Made by a program: the position numbers and the translations under genes. Below, piece after piece: positions 1-7,803 of a DNA stretch of 19,770 bases (position 1 is its first letter; each line of letters opens with the position of its first letter). Under the pieces are notes generated by a model. That model saw only the letters and a list, made by a program, of their open reading frames with translations. It was not told the origin of the DNA and did no database searches. The DNA comes from Thermoplasmata archaeon (GTDB taxonomy: Archaea; Thermoplasmatota; Penumbrarchaeia; Penumbrarchaeales; Penumbrarchaeaceae): the NCBI GenBank assembly GCA_023145185.1, contig JAGLEG010000017.1:1-19770 (forward strand), read 5' to 3'.

Positions 1-1
1 C

Positions 2-709
2 TACTTCGTGGGGGGCTCAACTTACGGATGGGGATCCGAGGCGGATCCCGAGAACGACCTCTGGGAGCCGGGGAACTGGCAGTATGACAAGTGCTGGACG
101 AACCTCTCCGAAAACCCTGGAATGGACGGGCGGGAGTTCGCACTGGTCATGGGAGAGACGTTCGCAGATTACGGGCCGTGGAGGGCCCCTCCGTTCATAC
201 CCAAGGAGAGCTATTCCGACGTGTTCGCGATATACGACCTCTCGAGGATGGAGGAGCTAACGGCCGCCATCGATGACCTGGCCAAAGAGCTCCTCAACAA
301 AGTGACCGGGATAGGACAGACGATCAACCAGGCCACACTCATCAATCTGGTGATAGGCCACCCGGAGACCCCTGATGACCTCCACACGGAATCCTTCTCC
401 GGTCAGATGGACTGGATCGGATTGTCCACATATGCGAACTACGACCTGTGGGATCTCGCCTACATGCTCACGAAATCGACGGCGGGGACGATGAGGTCCA
501 CCACCAACGCCCGGAGGGTGATGGAATTGGTGGATGAGACGATCATATTGCTCAGGAACACCGACGAGGCCGGGGGCCACGCCGATGCCCACGGCATATC
601 TATCTATCTGCCGTACCGCTCCTCGGAATACAACAGCGACTACGAGGATATCAAGTTCGCTCAGGACACCAGCTGGGACGAGTTCATAAAGGCGGTTAAA
701 TGGACCTGA
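2..709 (+). CDS. Clostripain-family (C11) cysteine peptidase, C-terminal part
   Basis: This gene is cut by the left end of the window; the frame is open from base 2, so the GTG at base 8 is probably internal. The visible 235 or so residues resemble the C-terminal half of peptidase C11 proteins: a block around residues 10-45 (GWGSE, then NWQYDKCWTNLSENPGMDGREFA) matches the region after the catalytic His/Cys where these proteins carry a GSEE/GxGWxY segment, followed by a helical stretch with DLAKELLN and a C-terminal HGISIYLPY motif typical of the family. The catalytic dyad would lie upstream, outside the window. Clostripain-like proteins are usually secreted, but no signal can be seen here. 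It ends at TGA 707-709, directly against the stop of the convergent sulfur carrier gene. Family assignment is fairly secure; activity cannot be judged from this fragment. Confidence 0.75.
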   Translation, partial: YFVGGSTYGWGSEADPENDLWEPGNWQYDKCWTNLSENPGMDGREFALVMGETFADYGPWRAPPFIPKESYSDVFAIYDLSRMEELTAAIDDLAKELLNKVTGIGQTINQATLINLVIGHPETPDDLHTESFSGQMDWIGLSTYANYDLWDLAYMLTKSTAGTMRSTTNARRVMELVDETIILLRNTDEAGGHADAHGISIYLPYRSSEYNSDYEDIKFAQDTSWDEFIKAVKWT

Positions 710-907
710 TCATCCGCCTGCGATCATCTCAACGGTCCTGATGGAGGAGCCATCCTCGACCACCATGGAGCTCCAATCATCCCTTCGAAGCCACCTTCCG
801 TTCAGCTGGACCGCCATGAAAGGAAAGAAGTGGTCCGCCCTCCTTAGGGCGGCCTCGACGGTCTCACCAGCAACAAATGGGTGGCTCTCATCATCAATGG
901 TCAGCAT
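710..907 (-). CDS. ThiS/MoaD-like ubiquitin-fold sulfur carrier
   Basis: A protein of 65 residues ends in MIAGG; the terminal Gly-Gly is the hallmark of ThiS/MoaD-type sulfur carriers, which are adenylated and thiocarboxylated at that glycine. The body also fits the small beta-grasp fold: an early TVEAALRRA helix, LNGRWLRRDDW, then VEDGSSIRTVEMIAGG. I favour the ATG at 905-907 because GAGGTC lies 7 bases before it; an ATG five codons upstream (920-922) is in frame but has no such site. The gene follows the aldehyde ferredoxin oxidoreductase by about 50 bases on the same strand, so it most likely supplies sulfur for the dithiolene of the tungstopterin cofactor. That role is inferred from context; it could serve thiamine or tRNA thiolation instead. 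Confidence 0.85.
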   Translation of the reverse strand: MLTIDDESHPFVAGETVEAALRRADHFFPFMAVQLNGRWLRRDDWSSMVVEDGSSIRTVEMIAGG

Positions 908-959
908 GTGGATCGACCTCATGGCGGATCAGGATAAAAGAATTGGCCCGAATTATCCT

Positions 960-3104
960 CTACTGGTTCTTCTGGAGCAGCTCCAGAACGTCCGGGAGAT
1001 CTATTCCCAGCTCCCTCGCCTTCTCGATCGTAACAACACCGTCATTGGTCCAACCCCGCCTCTTGTATACGGCATCCTTCAACCGCTCGTAACGCTCCTC
1101 ACGGTACTTCCTGAGGGCGGCCATCCGTTCTACAAGGGAGATCTTTGAGGGGTCAAGGCCAACCTGCTCTCTCAGCTGTATATCATACCTCTCCTCCCTC
1201 GAGAGATACTCCTCCTCCGTGACCGGACCTACGGACCTGTAAGGAATATCATCGTGTACCCGCTTTCCGTAACCCATCTTCAGGTTGAATATCCTCTGGA
1301 AATTGTATACGGACTCCGATATCCTTATCAGATCATCGGGGCCAACCATGTTTCCGGTGACCGCGGAGTAGTAGTCAGCATACCATTTGACGTGCTTCAT
1401 CACCTTGGCAGGCTCCTCCATCACTTTGTTGTCCTCCGGGACGATATCGTTCCAGGGAAGCTTGCACAGGCCGCAGAGGCTGAACCAGGTCCTGAACATG
1501 GGGAACCAGTGGAGCGCCTCCGCCTTCTGCTCAAAGGTGGGCATGAAATTATGCACCATGTCCAGGAAGATCAACCAGGCCTCATCGTGCTGTGGGCCCT
1601 TCAAGGCCAGGCCGTATCCCCCCTGCTGGGCAAGGGACTCCTTGGTCATGTACTCGGAATACTCCAGGCCCTTGGCCTCCATTCCTATGTCATTCATGAA
1701 CTCCAGGTCGGCACCGAACTCCTCGTGGAATATCCTCTTCATGTTCCTGATGCCCCTTCCCAGTATTGCCCCGAACCCCTCACCCCTTGCCATCTGATGG
1801 AGGAGCTCCAGGGACGCCTCCCTGTTGCCAAAGTTGAGCTCAAGTCCGCCCGTGTTCTCCTTATTGATCAGACCGTTCTCGTAGCACTCCATCACAAATG
1901 CCAGCGAGGTTCCCACCGAGATCGTGTCCAATCCGTATGTGTCGCACCAGTAGTTCATTTCTATCACATGGTCCGGGTCGAATATCCCGCAGTTGGACCC
2001 GCACCCGGCAATGGTCTCATATTCCGGGCCATCCACCCAGACCTTCTCTCCCTTCAAGGGGCCAGATGTTAACTCGAAGTCCTTGACGCCATGGGCGCAG
2101 GCGACCGTGCAGCCGATCCAGCATCCGTCAAAGCCCGGGTCAAACCTCTTCCTGTACGCTTCCCTTCCCATGACCTCCGTGTCACAGCCGATATCCTTCC
2201 CCGTTCCGAACTTGTAGTTGCACGTGGGAAGGAGATCGTAATCGTCCATGATCGTTGTCAGATGGGCCGTTCCAACCCTTGCCATTTCGTTCTGCTTGGG
2301 GTCCAGGGCAACTATCTCCCCGGAATGGGACCTGGCCACCTCCATCAGCGCCTTTTTGTCCGCGGGCCTGTTCGAGTTTATCGATACCGTGGGACACCTG
2401 GCAACTATCGCCTTGATCCCCTTATCGGCAAATACCGTGCCCATTCCACCCCTGCCCGCCTGCTTCAGCCTGAAGATACCCCTCTTCTGATCGTACCATG
2501 AGAAGTTCAGGCAGCCCATCATCGCCTTTCCAGCAGCGGTGCCCGCACAGACAACGGACACCTTTCCTGGCTCTCCCTTGCCTATCTTCTCATGATAGTG
2601 GCGGGTTATCTCGTAAGCTTCATCCGACAGGTCCCGTGGTGCTTTTTCAAGCCATACTTTCCCGTCAATCCCATCGATGACCAGGACGACAGGTTGGTCA
2701 CTTTTACCCTGTACCTCCAGGGCGTCGAAACCAGCGAACTTGAGGTAGGGCCCGAAATATCCACCCACATTGCTGTCCATTATTGATCCGGTGAGAGGGG
2801 ATATGGATACCACAATGGACTTTCCCGACCCCGGGTAGACCGGAGTGCCGCCCAGGGGGCCGGAGGATATCACTATCTCGTTCTCCTCCGAATCCCATTT
2901 CGTGTCCCCGGTGACCGCCTGCCAGAGTAGATAGAGGTCGAAACCCTTTCCCCCGATGAACTTCTCCTTCATCAGATCGGTCACCTCCTTTATCTCAAAG
3001 GTGCCACGTGAAATGTCCACCTTCAGCGTCTCACCGCTGTAGCCCTTTGAGACTTGCTTTCGCTTGTAATCCATGGTGTCGATGATATCCGTGGGGTCGC
3101 TCAT
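960..3104 (-). CDS. aor: Aldehyde ferredoxin oxidoreductase (tungsten AOR family)
   Basis: The protein (714 residues from the chosen start) belongs to the tungstopterin AOR family, which oxidises aldehydes to acids with ferredoxin in the cytoplasm. Visible signatures: an N-terminal FIGGKGFDLYLLW pterin-binding strand near residue 50, GRGGMGTVFADKGIKAI near 217-233, NYWCDTYGLDTISVG near 384-398, and iron-sulfur ligands GCWIGCTVAC (Cys 328, 332, 336) plus a distal FSLCGLC (Cys 544/547). The spacing is CX3CX3C rather than the CX2CX3C of the classic Pyrococcus enzyme, and the protein is about 100 residues longer than that enzyme, so it is a divergent, possibly BamB-like member; the substrate is unknown. 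The start ATG 3102-3104 has GGAGG 9 bases upstream. An ATG three codons earlier abuts that site, and the longest frame would start at a TTG beside the TATA box. It is divergent from the membrane regulator at 3281. Confidence 0.93.
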   Translation of the reverse strand: MSDPTDIIDTMDYKRKQVSKGYSGETLKVDISRGTFEIKEVTDLMKEKFIGGKGFDLYLLWQAVTGDTKWDSEENEIVISSGPLGGTPVYPGSGKSIVVSISPLTGSIMDSNVGGYFGPYLKFAGFDALEVQGKSDQPVVLVIDGIDGKVWLEKAPRDLSDEAYEITRHYHEKIGKGEPGKVSVVCAGTAAGKAMMGCLNFSWYDQKRGIFRLKQAGRGGMGTVFADKGIKAIVARCPTVSINSNRPADKKALMEVARSHSGEIVALDPKQNEMARVGTAHLTTIMDDYDLLPTCNYKFGTGKDIGCDTEVMGREAYRKRFDPGFDGCWIGCTVACAHGVKDFELTSGPLKGEKVWVDGPEYETIAGCGSNCGIFDPDHVIEMNYWCDTYGLDTISVGTSLAFVMECYENGLINKENTGGLELNFGNREASLELLHQMARGEGFGAILGRGIRNMKRIFHEEFGADLEFMNDIGMEAKGLEYSEYMTKESLAQQGGYGLALKGPQHDEAWLIFLDMVHNFMPTFEQKAEALHWFPMFRTWFSLCGLCKLPWNDIVPEDNKVMEEPAKVMKHVKWYADYYSAVTGNMVGPDDLIRISESVYNFQRIFNLKMGYGKRVHDDIPYRSVGPVTEEEYLSREERYDIQLREQVGLDPSKISLVERMAALRKYREERYERLKDAVYKRRGWTNDGVVTIEKARELGIDLPDVLELLQKNQ

Positions 3105-3148
3105 TTCTGACATCCTCCTGTTAAGACAGTGGGCGGTGATGTACAACC

Positions 3149-3156
3149 TATATAAT
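3149..3156 (-). promoter_or_regulatory. TATA-like box for the AOR gene
   Basis: On the minus strand this reads TTATATAG, with an A-rich stretch (CGAAATATTG) before it as expected of a BRE. It lies about 48 bases before the chosen ATG, which would place transcription start about 20 bases upstream of that ATG and leave room for the GGAGG ribosome site. Prediction from sequence only. Confidence 0.5.
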
Positions 3157-3249
3157 CAATATTTCGAAATGCTCGACGGACCATATTGCCCCTTATCAAC
3201 GCCATACCAACCCCTCCCCCCGGAACATTCCAACAACTGTACTACATCA

Positions 3250-3259
3250 TTTAAATATA
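3250..3259 (+). promoter_or_regulatory. TATA-like box for the membrane regulator gene
   Basis: TTTAAATATA is close to the archaeal consensus and sits about 26 bases before the ATG at 3281, so transcription may start at or beside the start codon (a leaderless mRNA). No strong ribosome site precedes this ATG, which agrees with leaderless translation. This box and the AOR box on the other strand share an intergenic region of about 175 bases. Confidence 0.55.
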
Positions 3260-3280
3260 CAACAGGCGGATTTGAACGTG

Positions 3281-5722
3281 ATGAAAGATATTAGAACTGG
3301 GGTTATCAAGACACTTTTACTCCTTTCAACCTCACTGGTCCTCCTCTCATTTTTCATCATTATACCGGGGGAGGCAGCGGAGTGGAACGAGGGCACGGTA
3401 GCGATAGAACCGGACGCCATTGACCCCCTGTTCAACGGGTTTCCCAAGCACATTGAAAGCCCTGGAAGCACCTCATATTTCACCCTTTATTTCCACAATT
3501 CACACACCCTTGAACAGACGCTGATGATAACCATTGCGGACGGTCCCGATGGATGGCCAGCCTCCATCAGCAGCCTGCTCACCATCGAACCTGGTGCCAG
3601 CAATACCTCGGTCCTGGCAGTGACCATCCCGGATGAGATCCTCGATACAGCTATCAACTATCCGTTCAGGGTAGAGGCGGTAGCAATGGAGAGTGGGGAC
3701 AGGGCATATATCCTCGCCATAATCGGCCTCGAGGCGGAGGTGGACCACCAGCTGACATTCACCGATACCGGCGAGAGGTTGGAGACCGTTAACGTTTACC
3801 CAGGACAGCAGCTCTACGTGGAGATAACCTTGAGGAACGTCGGGGAGATGAACGACCTCTACTCCATTGAGATAGATGATCACAATATCGGATGGGACAT
3901 TCAGTTCAGGGAGGGAGGTCAGGAGGTCGATATCGACCTCAAGGATGGAGATTTTGGATCCACATTCGATACTCTGGTCCTTATCAAGGTCCCCGATACG
4001 ACCTCACCTGGAGGCAGATTCACCATCCAGGTCCATTCCACATCCACGGCCAACGAGCTTTACGGGATAGGAACCCCGAACGATCAGATAAGCATGACCT
4101 TCGAGATAGTGAAAGGATCATCCATATCCCTTGACCCCCAGACAACATACGTTGAAGTATCCGAGGACCACACAACGGATATCATGTTCAATGCGATACA
4201 TTCGGGAGTGAGAGGGACATCCTTCGACCCCCTGATCAATATCCTCCTGGACGGCACCGCTCAACCGGGATGGGCCGTCGTGATAGATGGCGATGGGATG
4301 GGGGAGATCGACGTGGGAGAGATCAGGGCGTTCCAGGCCCATATCACCCCGCCCGAAGGGATATCCGGAACCTTCACGGTGCAGTATGGGGGGATATCAG
4401 ATGGTGCTGATGTATACTGGGCGAGCTCCACCTTGAAGGTGATCCCCTCCCATGAGGTGGATATCCTCTCCATATCCGGAGGGCCCTTCAACCGCACCGA
4501 TCCGATATCAATAATGGTCCAGGTGAAGAACTACAAGGATGAGGCCATTGCCGTTGTTCTCCAGATGGAGGGGGCGCCGGAGGACCTCATGGTCCAGCTT
4601 GAACCCTCCGCCATCAACATGGGGCCAAAGACGACCGGAACGGTAACGATCCATTTCGAGCCCCTCGACCGCGCCGACCTGGAGACCTTTGTTGTGGATG
4701 TAAAGCTTCTCATCCCGCTTGAAAGTGAGGTGGAAGGTTGGACCACGGTATCCAATATGAGCCACTCCGTGGACTTTCTCGACAGGCCCAACCTGAAGAT
4801 CAAGGATATCTCCATGCCGTCGAGGCAGCTTTACGAGGAAGAGGAGGTGGTGATCAACGTAACCGTGGAGAATACAGGTTACCTGATCGCATCCAACGTA
4901 TCGATATCGCTCTACGAGCTCACCTGGGGACTATCCAGGCCGCTGATCTCCTCCACCTATGTCGACATCCCACCGGGAGGAACGGTCGACCTCACATTCA
5001 AGTGGCAGGCCAGCCCGGCAGCGAAATCGGTGGTAGCCGTCGTAGATCCGAGGGAGCTGCTCGATGAGGATGATGAGGGAGACAACGAGATGTTGTACCC
5101 GGTGAGCATCACCAAGAGACCCATCACCGACGGTGACCCGGGCCAGCAGGACGGAGGGAGTGTCTCCCCTGGCGTGATGGTGATCTCCGTTGCAGGTGCC
5201 GTTACACTGACTGCGGCTGCATTGGCCCTGGTCTCAAGCGACGCGTTCAGGTACTCCTTCTTCAGCGCCGCTTTCCCTCTTTACAGCAAACTCAGACCAC
5301 AGAAACTTCTGGGAAACAAGCTCAGAAGAAGGATCTACGTGTACATACAGAACCACCCTGGAGAGCATTTCCGTGCCATACTGGTCAACCTTGCCCTCAC
5401 CAACGGGACCCTGGCCCACCATCTGTACACGCTTGAGCGCGAGAAGCTTATCAGGTCGGAAAGAGATGGCCTCTACAGGAGGTTCTACCCTGCGGGCTAC
5501 AGGATCGAGAACGAAAGGAGAGATATTACGTTGGTTCAGAGACGGATCCTCGACAAGGTAGAGGAGAAGCCAGGCACGTCCCAGAAGGTCATCGCAGACG
5601 ACTTGAAACTATCCTCCTCCACCGTCAATTACAATATCAAGGCCCTCAAGGACAAGGGGCTGATAGACATGGTGAAGGTAGGAAAATCCACCTCCATCAC
5701 CTCAATTGAGGATAAAAAGTGA
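3281..5722 (+). CDS. Membrane-anchored regulator: extracellular Ig-like/CARDB domains, one TM, two cytoplasmic winged helices
   Basis: An 813-residue protein. Residues 1-32 form a signal sequence (basic start, LLLLSTSLVLLSFFIIIPGEAA). A long outside part follows, made of beta-rich repeats with NVYPGQQLYVEITLRNVGEMNDLY-like motifs (NEW3/COG1470 type), ending in a CARDB-like domain at about 502-610 (NVTVENTGYLIASNVSISLYE and DIPPGGTVDLTFKW). One membrane span lies at about 631-652. The inside part carries two winged-helix domains, about 680-740 (FRAILVNLALTNGTLAHHLYTLEREKLI) and 747-810 (SQKVIADDLKLSSSTVNYNIKALKDKGLI), the arrangement of archaeal double-HTH regulators such as COG3398. It may sense a surface or envelope signal and act on DNA directly from the membrane. 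A TTG at 3272 and a GTG at 3278 are possible earlier starts. Ligand and targets are unknown; the divergent AOR operon is one candidate target. Confidence 0.85.
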   Translation: MKDIRTGVIKTLLLLSTSLVLLSFFIIIPGEAAEWNEGTVAIEPDAIDPLFNGFPKHIESPGSTSYFTLYFHNSHTLEQTLMITIADGPDGWPASISSLLTIEPGASNTSVLAVTIPDEILDTAINYPFRVEAVAMESGDRAYILAIIGLEAEVDHQLTFTDTGERLETVNVYPGQQLYVEITLRNVGEMNDLYSIEIDDHNIGWDIQFREGGQEVDIDLKDGDFGSTFDTLVLIKVPDTTSPGGRFTIQVHSTSTANELYGIGTPNDQISMTFEIVKGSSISLDPQTTYVEVSEDHTTDIMFNAIHSGVRGTSFDPLINILLDGTAQPGWAVVIDGDGMGEIDVGEIRAFQAHITPPEGISGTFTVQYGGISDGADVYWASSTLKVIPSHEVDILSISGGPFNRTDPISIMVQVKNYKDEAIAVVLQMEGAPEDLMVQLEPSAINMGPKTTGTVTIHFEPLDRADLETFVVDVKLLIPLESEVEGWTTVSNMSHSVDFLDRPNLKIKDISMPSRQLYEEEEVVINVTVENTGYLIASNVSISLYELTWGLSRPLISSTYVDIPPGGTVDLTFKWQASPAAKSVVAVVDPRELLDEDDEGDNEMLYPVSITKRPITDGDPGQQDGGSVSPGVMVISVAGAVTLTAAALALVSSDAFRYSFFSAAFPLYSKLRPQKLLGNKLRRRIYVYIQNHPGEHFRAILVNLALTNGTLAHHLYTLEREKLIRSERDGLYRRFYPAGYRIENERRDITLVQRRILDKVEEKPGTSQKVIADDLKLSSSTVNYNIKALKDKGLIDMVKVGKSTSITSIEDKK

Positions 5723-5729
5723 TCCGATC

Positions 5730-6407
5730 TCAGAAGGGCGCCTTCTCGTGCCTGAATCCATGGTTCTCCAGGTCCTTTAGTATATTTGGAAGGGTGGCGA
5801 TCTCCGTTATCATGAGTATGTCCACCTCCATCACCGGAGCCGGGGTTGGTTTGTACTCGATGGTTTCCCCATCCACCAGACACCTTAGAACCCCCTCCCG
5901 GTCCAGCAGTTCCACGTTTTGCAGGACCGTTCTTTTCCCCTTGCCCGCCTTTTGTAACATGTGCGTCATGTAGGGTTCCAGTATCAATCCCTGCTCGTGA
6001 GATCTGAGCCTCTTGTAGCTGAGGCTCTCCCTTCTCAATATCTTCTCCATAAGGACCCTTGCGACATCCACCGTCTGCGGATTGTTCATATTGATGCGGA
6101 GCTTGCCATCTTTTATCGCCTCGACCGTCTCGAAAAAGTAGTGTTTCTCCACGCGGAAATTGTAGAGGAGGTCAACGCCCACCGGGCCGTCAGATCCGAA
6201 TCTTAGATGGGGGTCAAGAAATGATCCTGTGTGGGCGTACATCTCGATCGATGCACATCGTATCGTCTGATTCACCACATCCCCAAGGGCCTTGAGATAT
6301 CTCTGTTTCGATAGAACGATACCCTGTTTTGTAACCTCCACAACAAGAGCGACCGGAAATTCGTAGCCGCTGAGCAGCGAACTCTCGAGTGACAGCTCCT
6401 TGAACAT
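5730..6407 (-). CDS. Unrecognised 225-residue cytoplasmic protein
   Basis: I do not recognise this protein. It is a clear gene: ATG 6405-6407 is preceded by GGAGG with a 6-base spacer, the frame is long, and it abuts the convergent membrane regulator (7 bases between stop codons). It has no signal peptide, membrane span or cysteine cluster. The sequence looks like a mixed alpha/beta soluble protein: an N-terminal half with hydrophobic strands (FPVALVVEVTKQGIVL, VGVDLLYNFRV), a basic helix region near residues 115-135 (RVLMEKILRRESLSYKRLRSHEQ), and a C-terminal strand-helix unit (VMEVDILMITEIATLPNILKDLENHGF). Its gene is divergent from the leu-like operon across about 208 bases, so co-regulation is possible but unproven. 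Confidence 0.75.
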   Translation of the reverse strand: MFKELSLESSLLSGYEFPVALVVEVTKQGIVLSKQRYLKALGDVVNQTIRCASIEMYAHTGSFLDPHLRFGSDGPVGVDLLYNFRVEKHYFFETVEAIKDGKLRINMNNPQTVDVARVLMEKILRRESLSYKRLRSHEQGLILEPYMTHMLQKAGKGKRTVLQNVELLDREGVLRCLVDGETIEYKPTPAPVMEVDILMITEIATLPNILKDLENHGFRHEKAPF

Positions 6408-6479
6408 CCTTTTCCTCCGAATTGTTTAGGGCAATTATATGGCCCGATAAGAGGGACAGGTTGTAGATAATCCCTTCGG

Positions 6480-6486
6480 ATATAAA
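6480..6486 (-). promoter_or_regulatory. Candidate TATA box for the 5730-6407 gene
   Basis: On the minus strand this reads TTTATAT followed by CC. It would give a leader of about 50 bases containing the GGAGG site. A second AT-rich stretch at 6433-6440 (ATATAATT on minus) is closer, but would put the transcription start at or past the ribosome site, so I prefer this one. Confidence 0.35.
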
Positions 6487-6559
6487 CGTGAATGAAGAGC
6501 TCATGTGGAGATGTGCGAACTTTCACTTTCACACACCTCTCCCCCTCTATCTTATTACC

Positions 6560-6599
6560 TTTCCAGTGGAAATGCACCTGACCAGTGTTGGTTAGGTCA
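6560..6599 (+). promoter_or_regulatory. Two dyad elements upstream of the LeuA-type operon (candidate operators)
   Basis: Bases 6560-6572 form a perfect odd-centred palindrome, TTTCCA-G-TGGAAA. Bases 6579-6599 are TGACC, 11 bases, GGTCA. A weak AT-rich box (CTTATTACC, near 6551-6559) precedes both, so the second dyad would lie over the transcription start, where an archaeal repressor typically acts. No regulator is identified. Confidence 0.35.
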
Positions 6600-6615
6600 A
6601 AAAAGAGGTCTACAG

Positions 6616-7803
6616 GTGCCCAGCAGAAAGATCCGGTTGTTCGATACAACCCTTAGGGATGGGGAACAGGCACCCGGCGTTCACCTGACGCCTGAAAAGA
6701 AGGTGAAGATAGCGAGGGCCCTCGATGAGGCCGGCCTCGATGTAATAGAGGCCGGTTTTCCCGCAAACGGCAACACCGAGGTCAGGGCCATCCGGCTGAT
6801 CTGCAAGGAGGTGGAGGAGGCAGAGGTGGCGGTCCTGTGCAGACCCATACCAAGTGAGATCAGGCTGTGTGAAGAGGTACTGGATAGGGCTCAAAGGTCC
6901 AGATTACACCTTTGGATAGCCACCTCGCCCATCCATATGCAGCACAAGCTGAACATGACCCCGGACGAGGTTGTGGGAAAGACCATTGAGGCGGTCAGGT
7001 ATGCTTCCGGCCGCTTCGACACCATCCAGTTCAGCTCCGAGGATTCCACCCGGTCACATCTGGATTTCCTGGGCAACATGATGAGGGAGGTGGTACGGGC
7101 GGGAGCGGATATCGTGAACCTGGCCGATACGGTAGGATGTGCACTTCCAGAACATATGGCCCTCATGGTCGGGCACATCAAGAAGGCTGTAAAGGGCAGG
7201 GTCCCTGTCGGCGTCCACTGCCACAACGACCTGGGGCTTGCAACAGCGAATACGCTTTCATCCATAAGGGCGGGTGCAGATCAGGTAGATGTCACGGTCA
7301 CCGGCATCGGGGAGAGGGCGGGAAACGCCTCACTGGAACAGCTGGGGGTTGCACTCATGTTCCACAAAAGACACATGGACATCGAGATGAGGTTGAGGGC
7401 GGATAGACTGGGGGCCCTCTGCGACACTGTCATCGGCGAGATGGGCCTGAAGGTCGGATTGACGCAGCCGCTTGTGGGAGAGAATGCCTTCAAGCACGAA
7501 TCGGGGATACACGTTCACGGCGTTCTCAATAACCCACTCACCTACGAGTTCGTGGATCCGTTGGATTTTGGCCTTGAGGGTGGAAGCATTGTCATCGGCA
7601 AACACACGGGGCGCACCGCCGTGAAGAACGCCCTCGATAACAGCGGTTACTGTCTGAAAGAGGGAGACCTCGACAAGCTTACCGATATGATCAAGGAGCA
7701 TACAACCTCAAAAGGCCCCTTCTCATCCGACAGGGAGCTCATAGACTTCGTATGGCACAACGGATTCACGCTAATGGCAAAGGGGGCTGTGGAAGGTGGA
7801 TGA
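6616..7803 (+). CDS. 2-Isopropylmalate/homocitrate/citramalate synthase family protein (LeuA/AksA type)
   Basis: A 395-residue TIM-barrel acyltransferase that condenses acetyl-CoA with a 2-oxoacid. Family signatures are complete: FDTTLRDGEQAPGV near residue 8 (metal Asp), VIEAGFPA, the HCHNDLG metal ligands (His 201 and 203), TVTGIGERAGNASLE, and ESGIHVHG in the second domain. The C-terminal LeuA regulatory domain of leucine-inhibited 500-residue enzymes is absent; the length fits short forms such as AksA (homocitrate synthase), NifV or short LeuA. The substrate cannot be fixed by reading. I chose GTG 6616 because GAGGTC lies 7 bases upstream and the conserved core begins at once (MPSRKIRLFDTT); the longer frame from 6505 adds an unconserved stretch. 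It is the first gene of an operon and overlaps the LeuC-type gene by 8 bases. Confidence 0.92.
   Translation: MPSRKIRLFDTTLRDGEQAPGVHLTPEKKVKIARALDEAGLDVIEAGFPANGNTEVRAIRLICKEVEEAEVAVLCRPIPSEIRLCEEVLDRAQRSRLHLWIATSPIHMQHKLNMTPDEVVGKTIEAVRYASGRFDTIQFSSEDSTRSHLDFLGNMMREVVRAGADIVNLADTVGCALPEHMALMVGHIKKAVKGRVPVGVHCHNDLGLATANTLSSIRAGADQVDVTVTGIGERAGNASLEQLGVALMFHKRHMDIEMRLRADRLGALCDTVIGEMGLKVGLTQPLVGENAFKHESGIHVHGVLNNPLTYEFVDPLDFGLEGGSIVIGKHTGRTAVKNALDNSGYCLKEGDLDKLTDMIKEHTTSKGPFSSDRELIDFVWHNGFTLMAKGAVEGG

Noticed and set aside
8..10. GTG as the true start of the C11 peptidase gene
   Set aside because: The frame stays open to the window edge and the catalytic region of the family would lie upstream, so this is a truncated gene and not a short one.
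1254..2072. A 272-codon plus-strand open frame
   Set aside because: It is fully antisense to the AOR gene, whose cysteine and pterin motifs are certain. The translated protein has no recognisable motif, and high GC content makes such shadow frames common.
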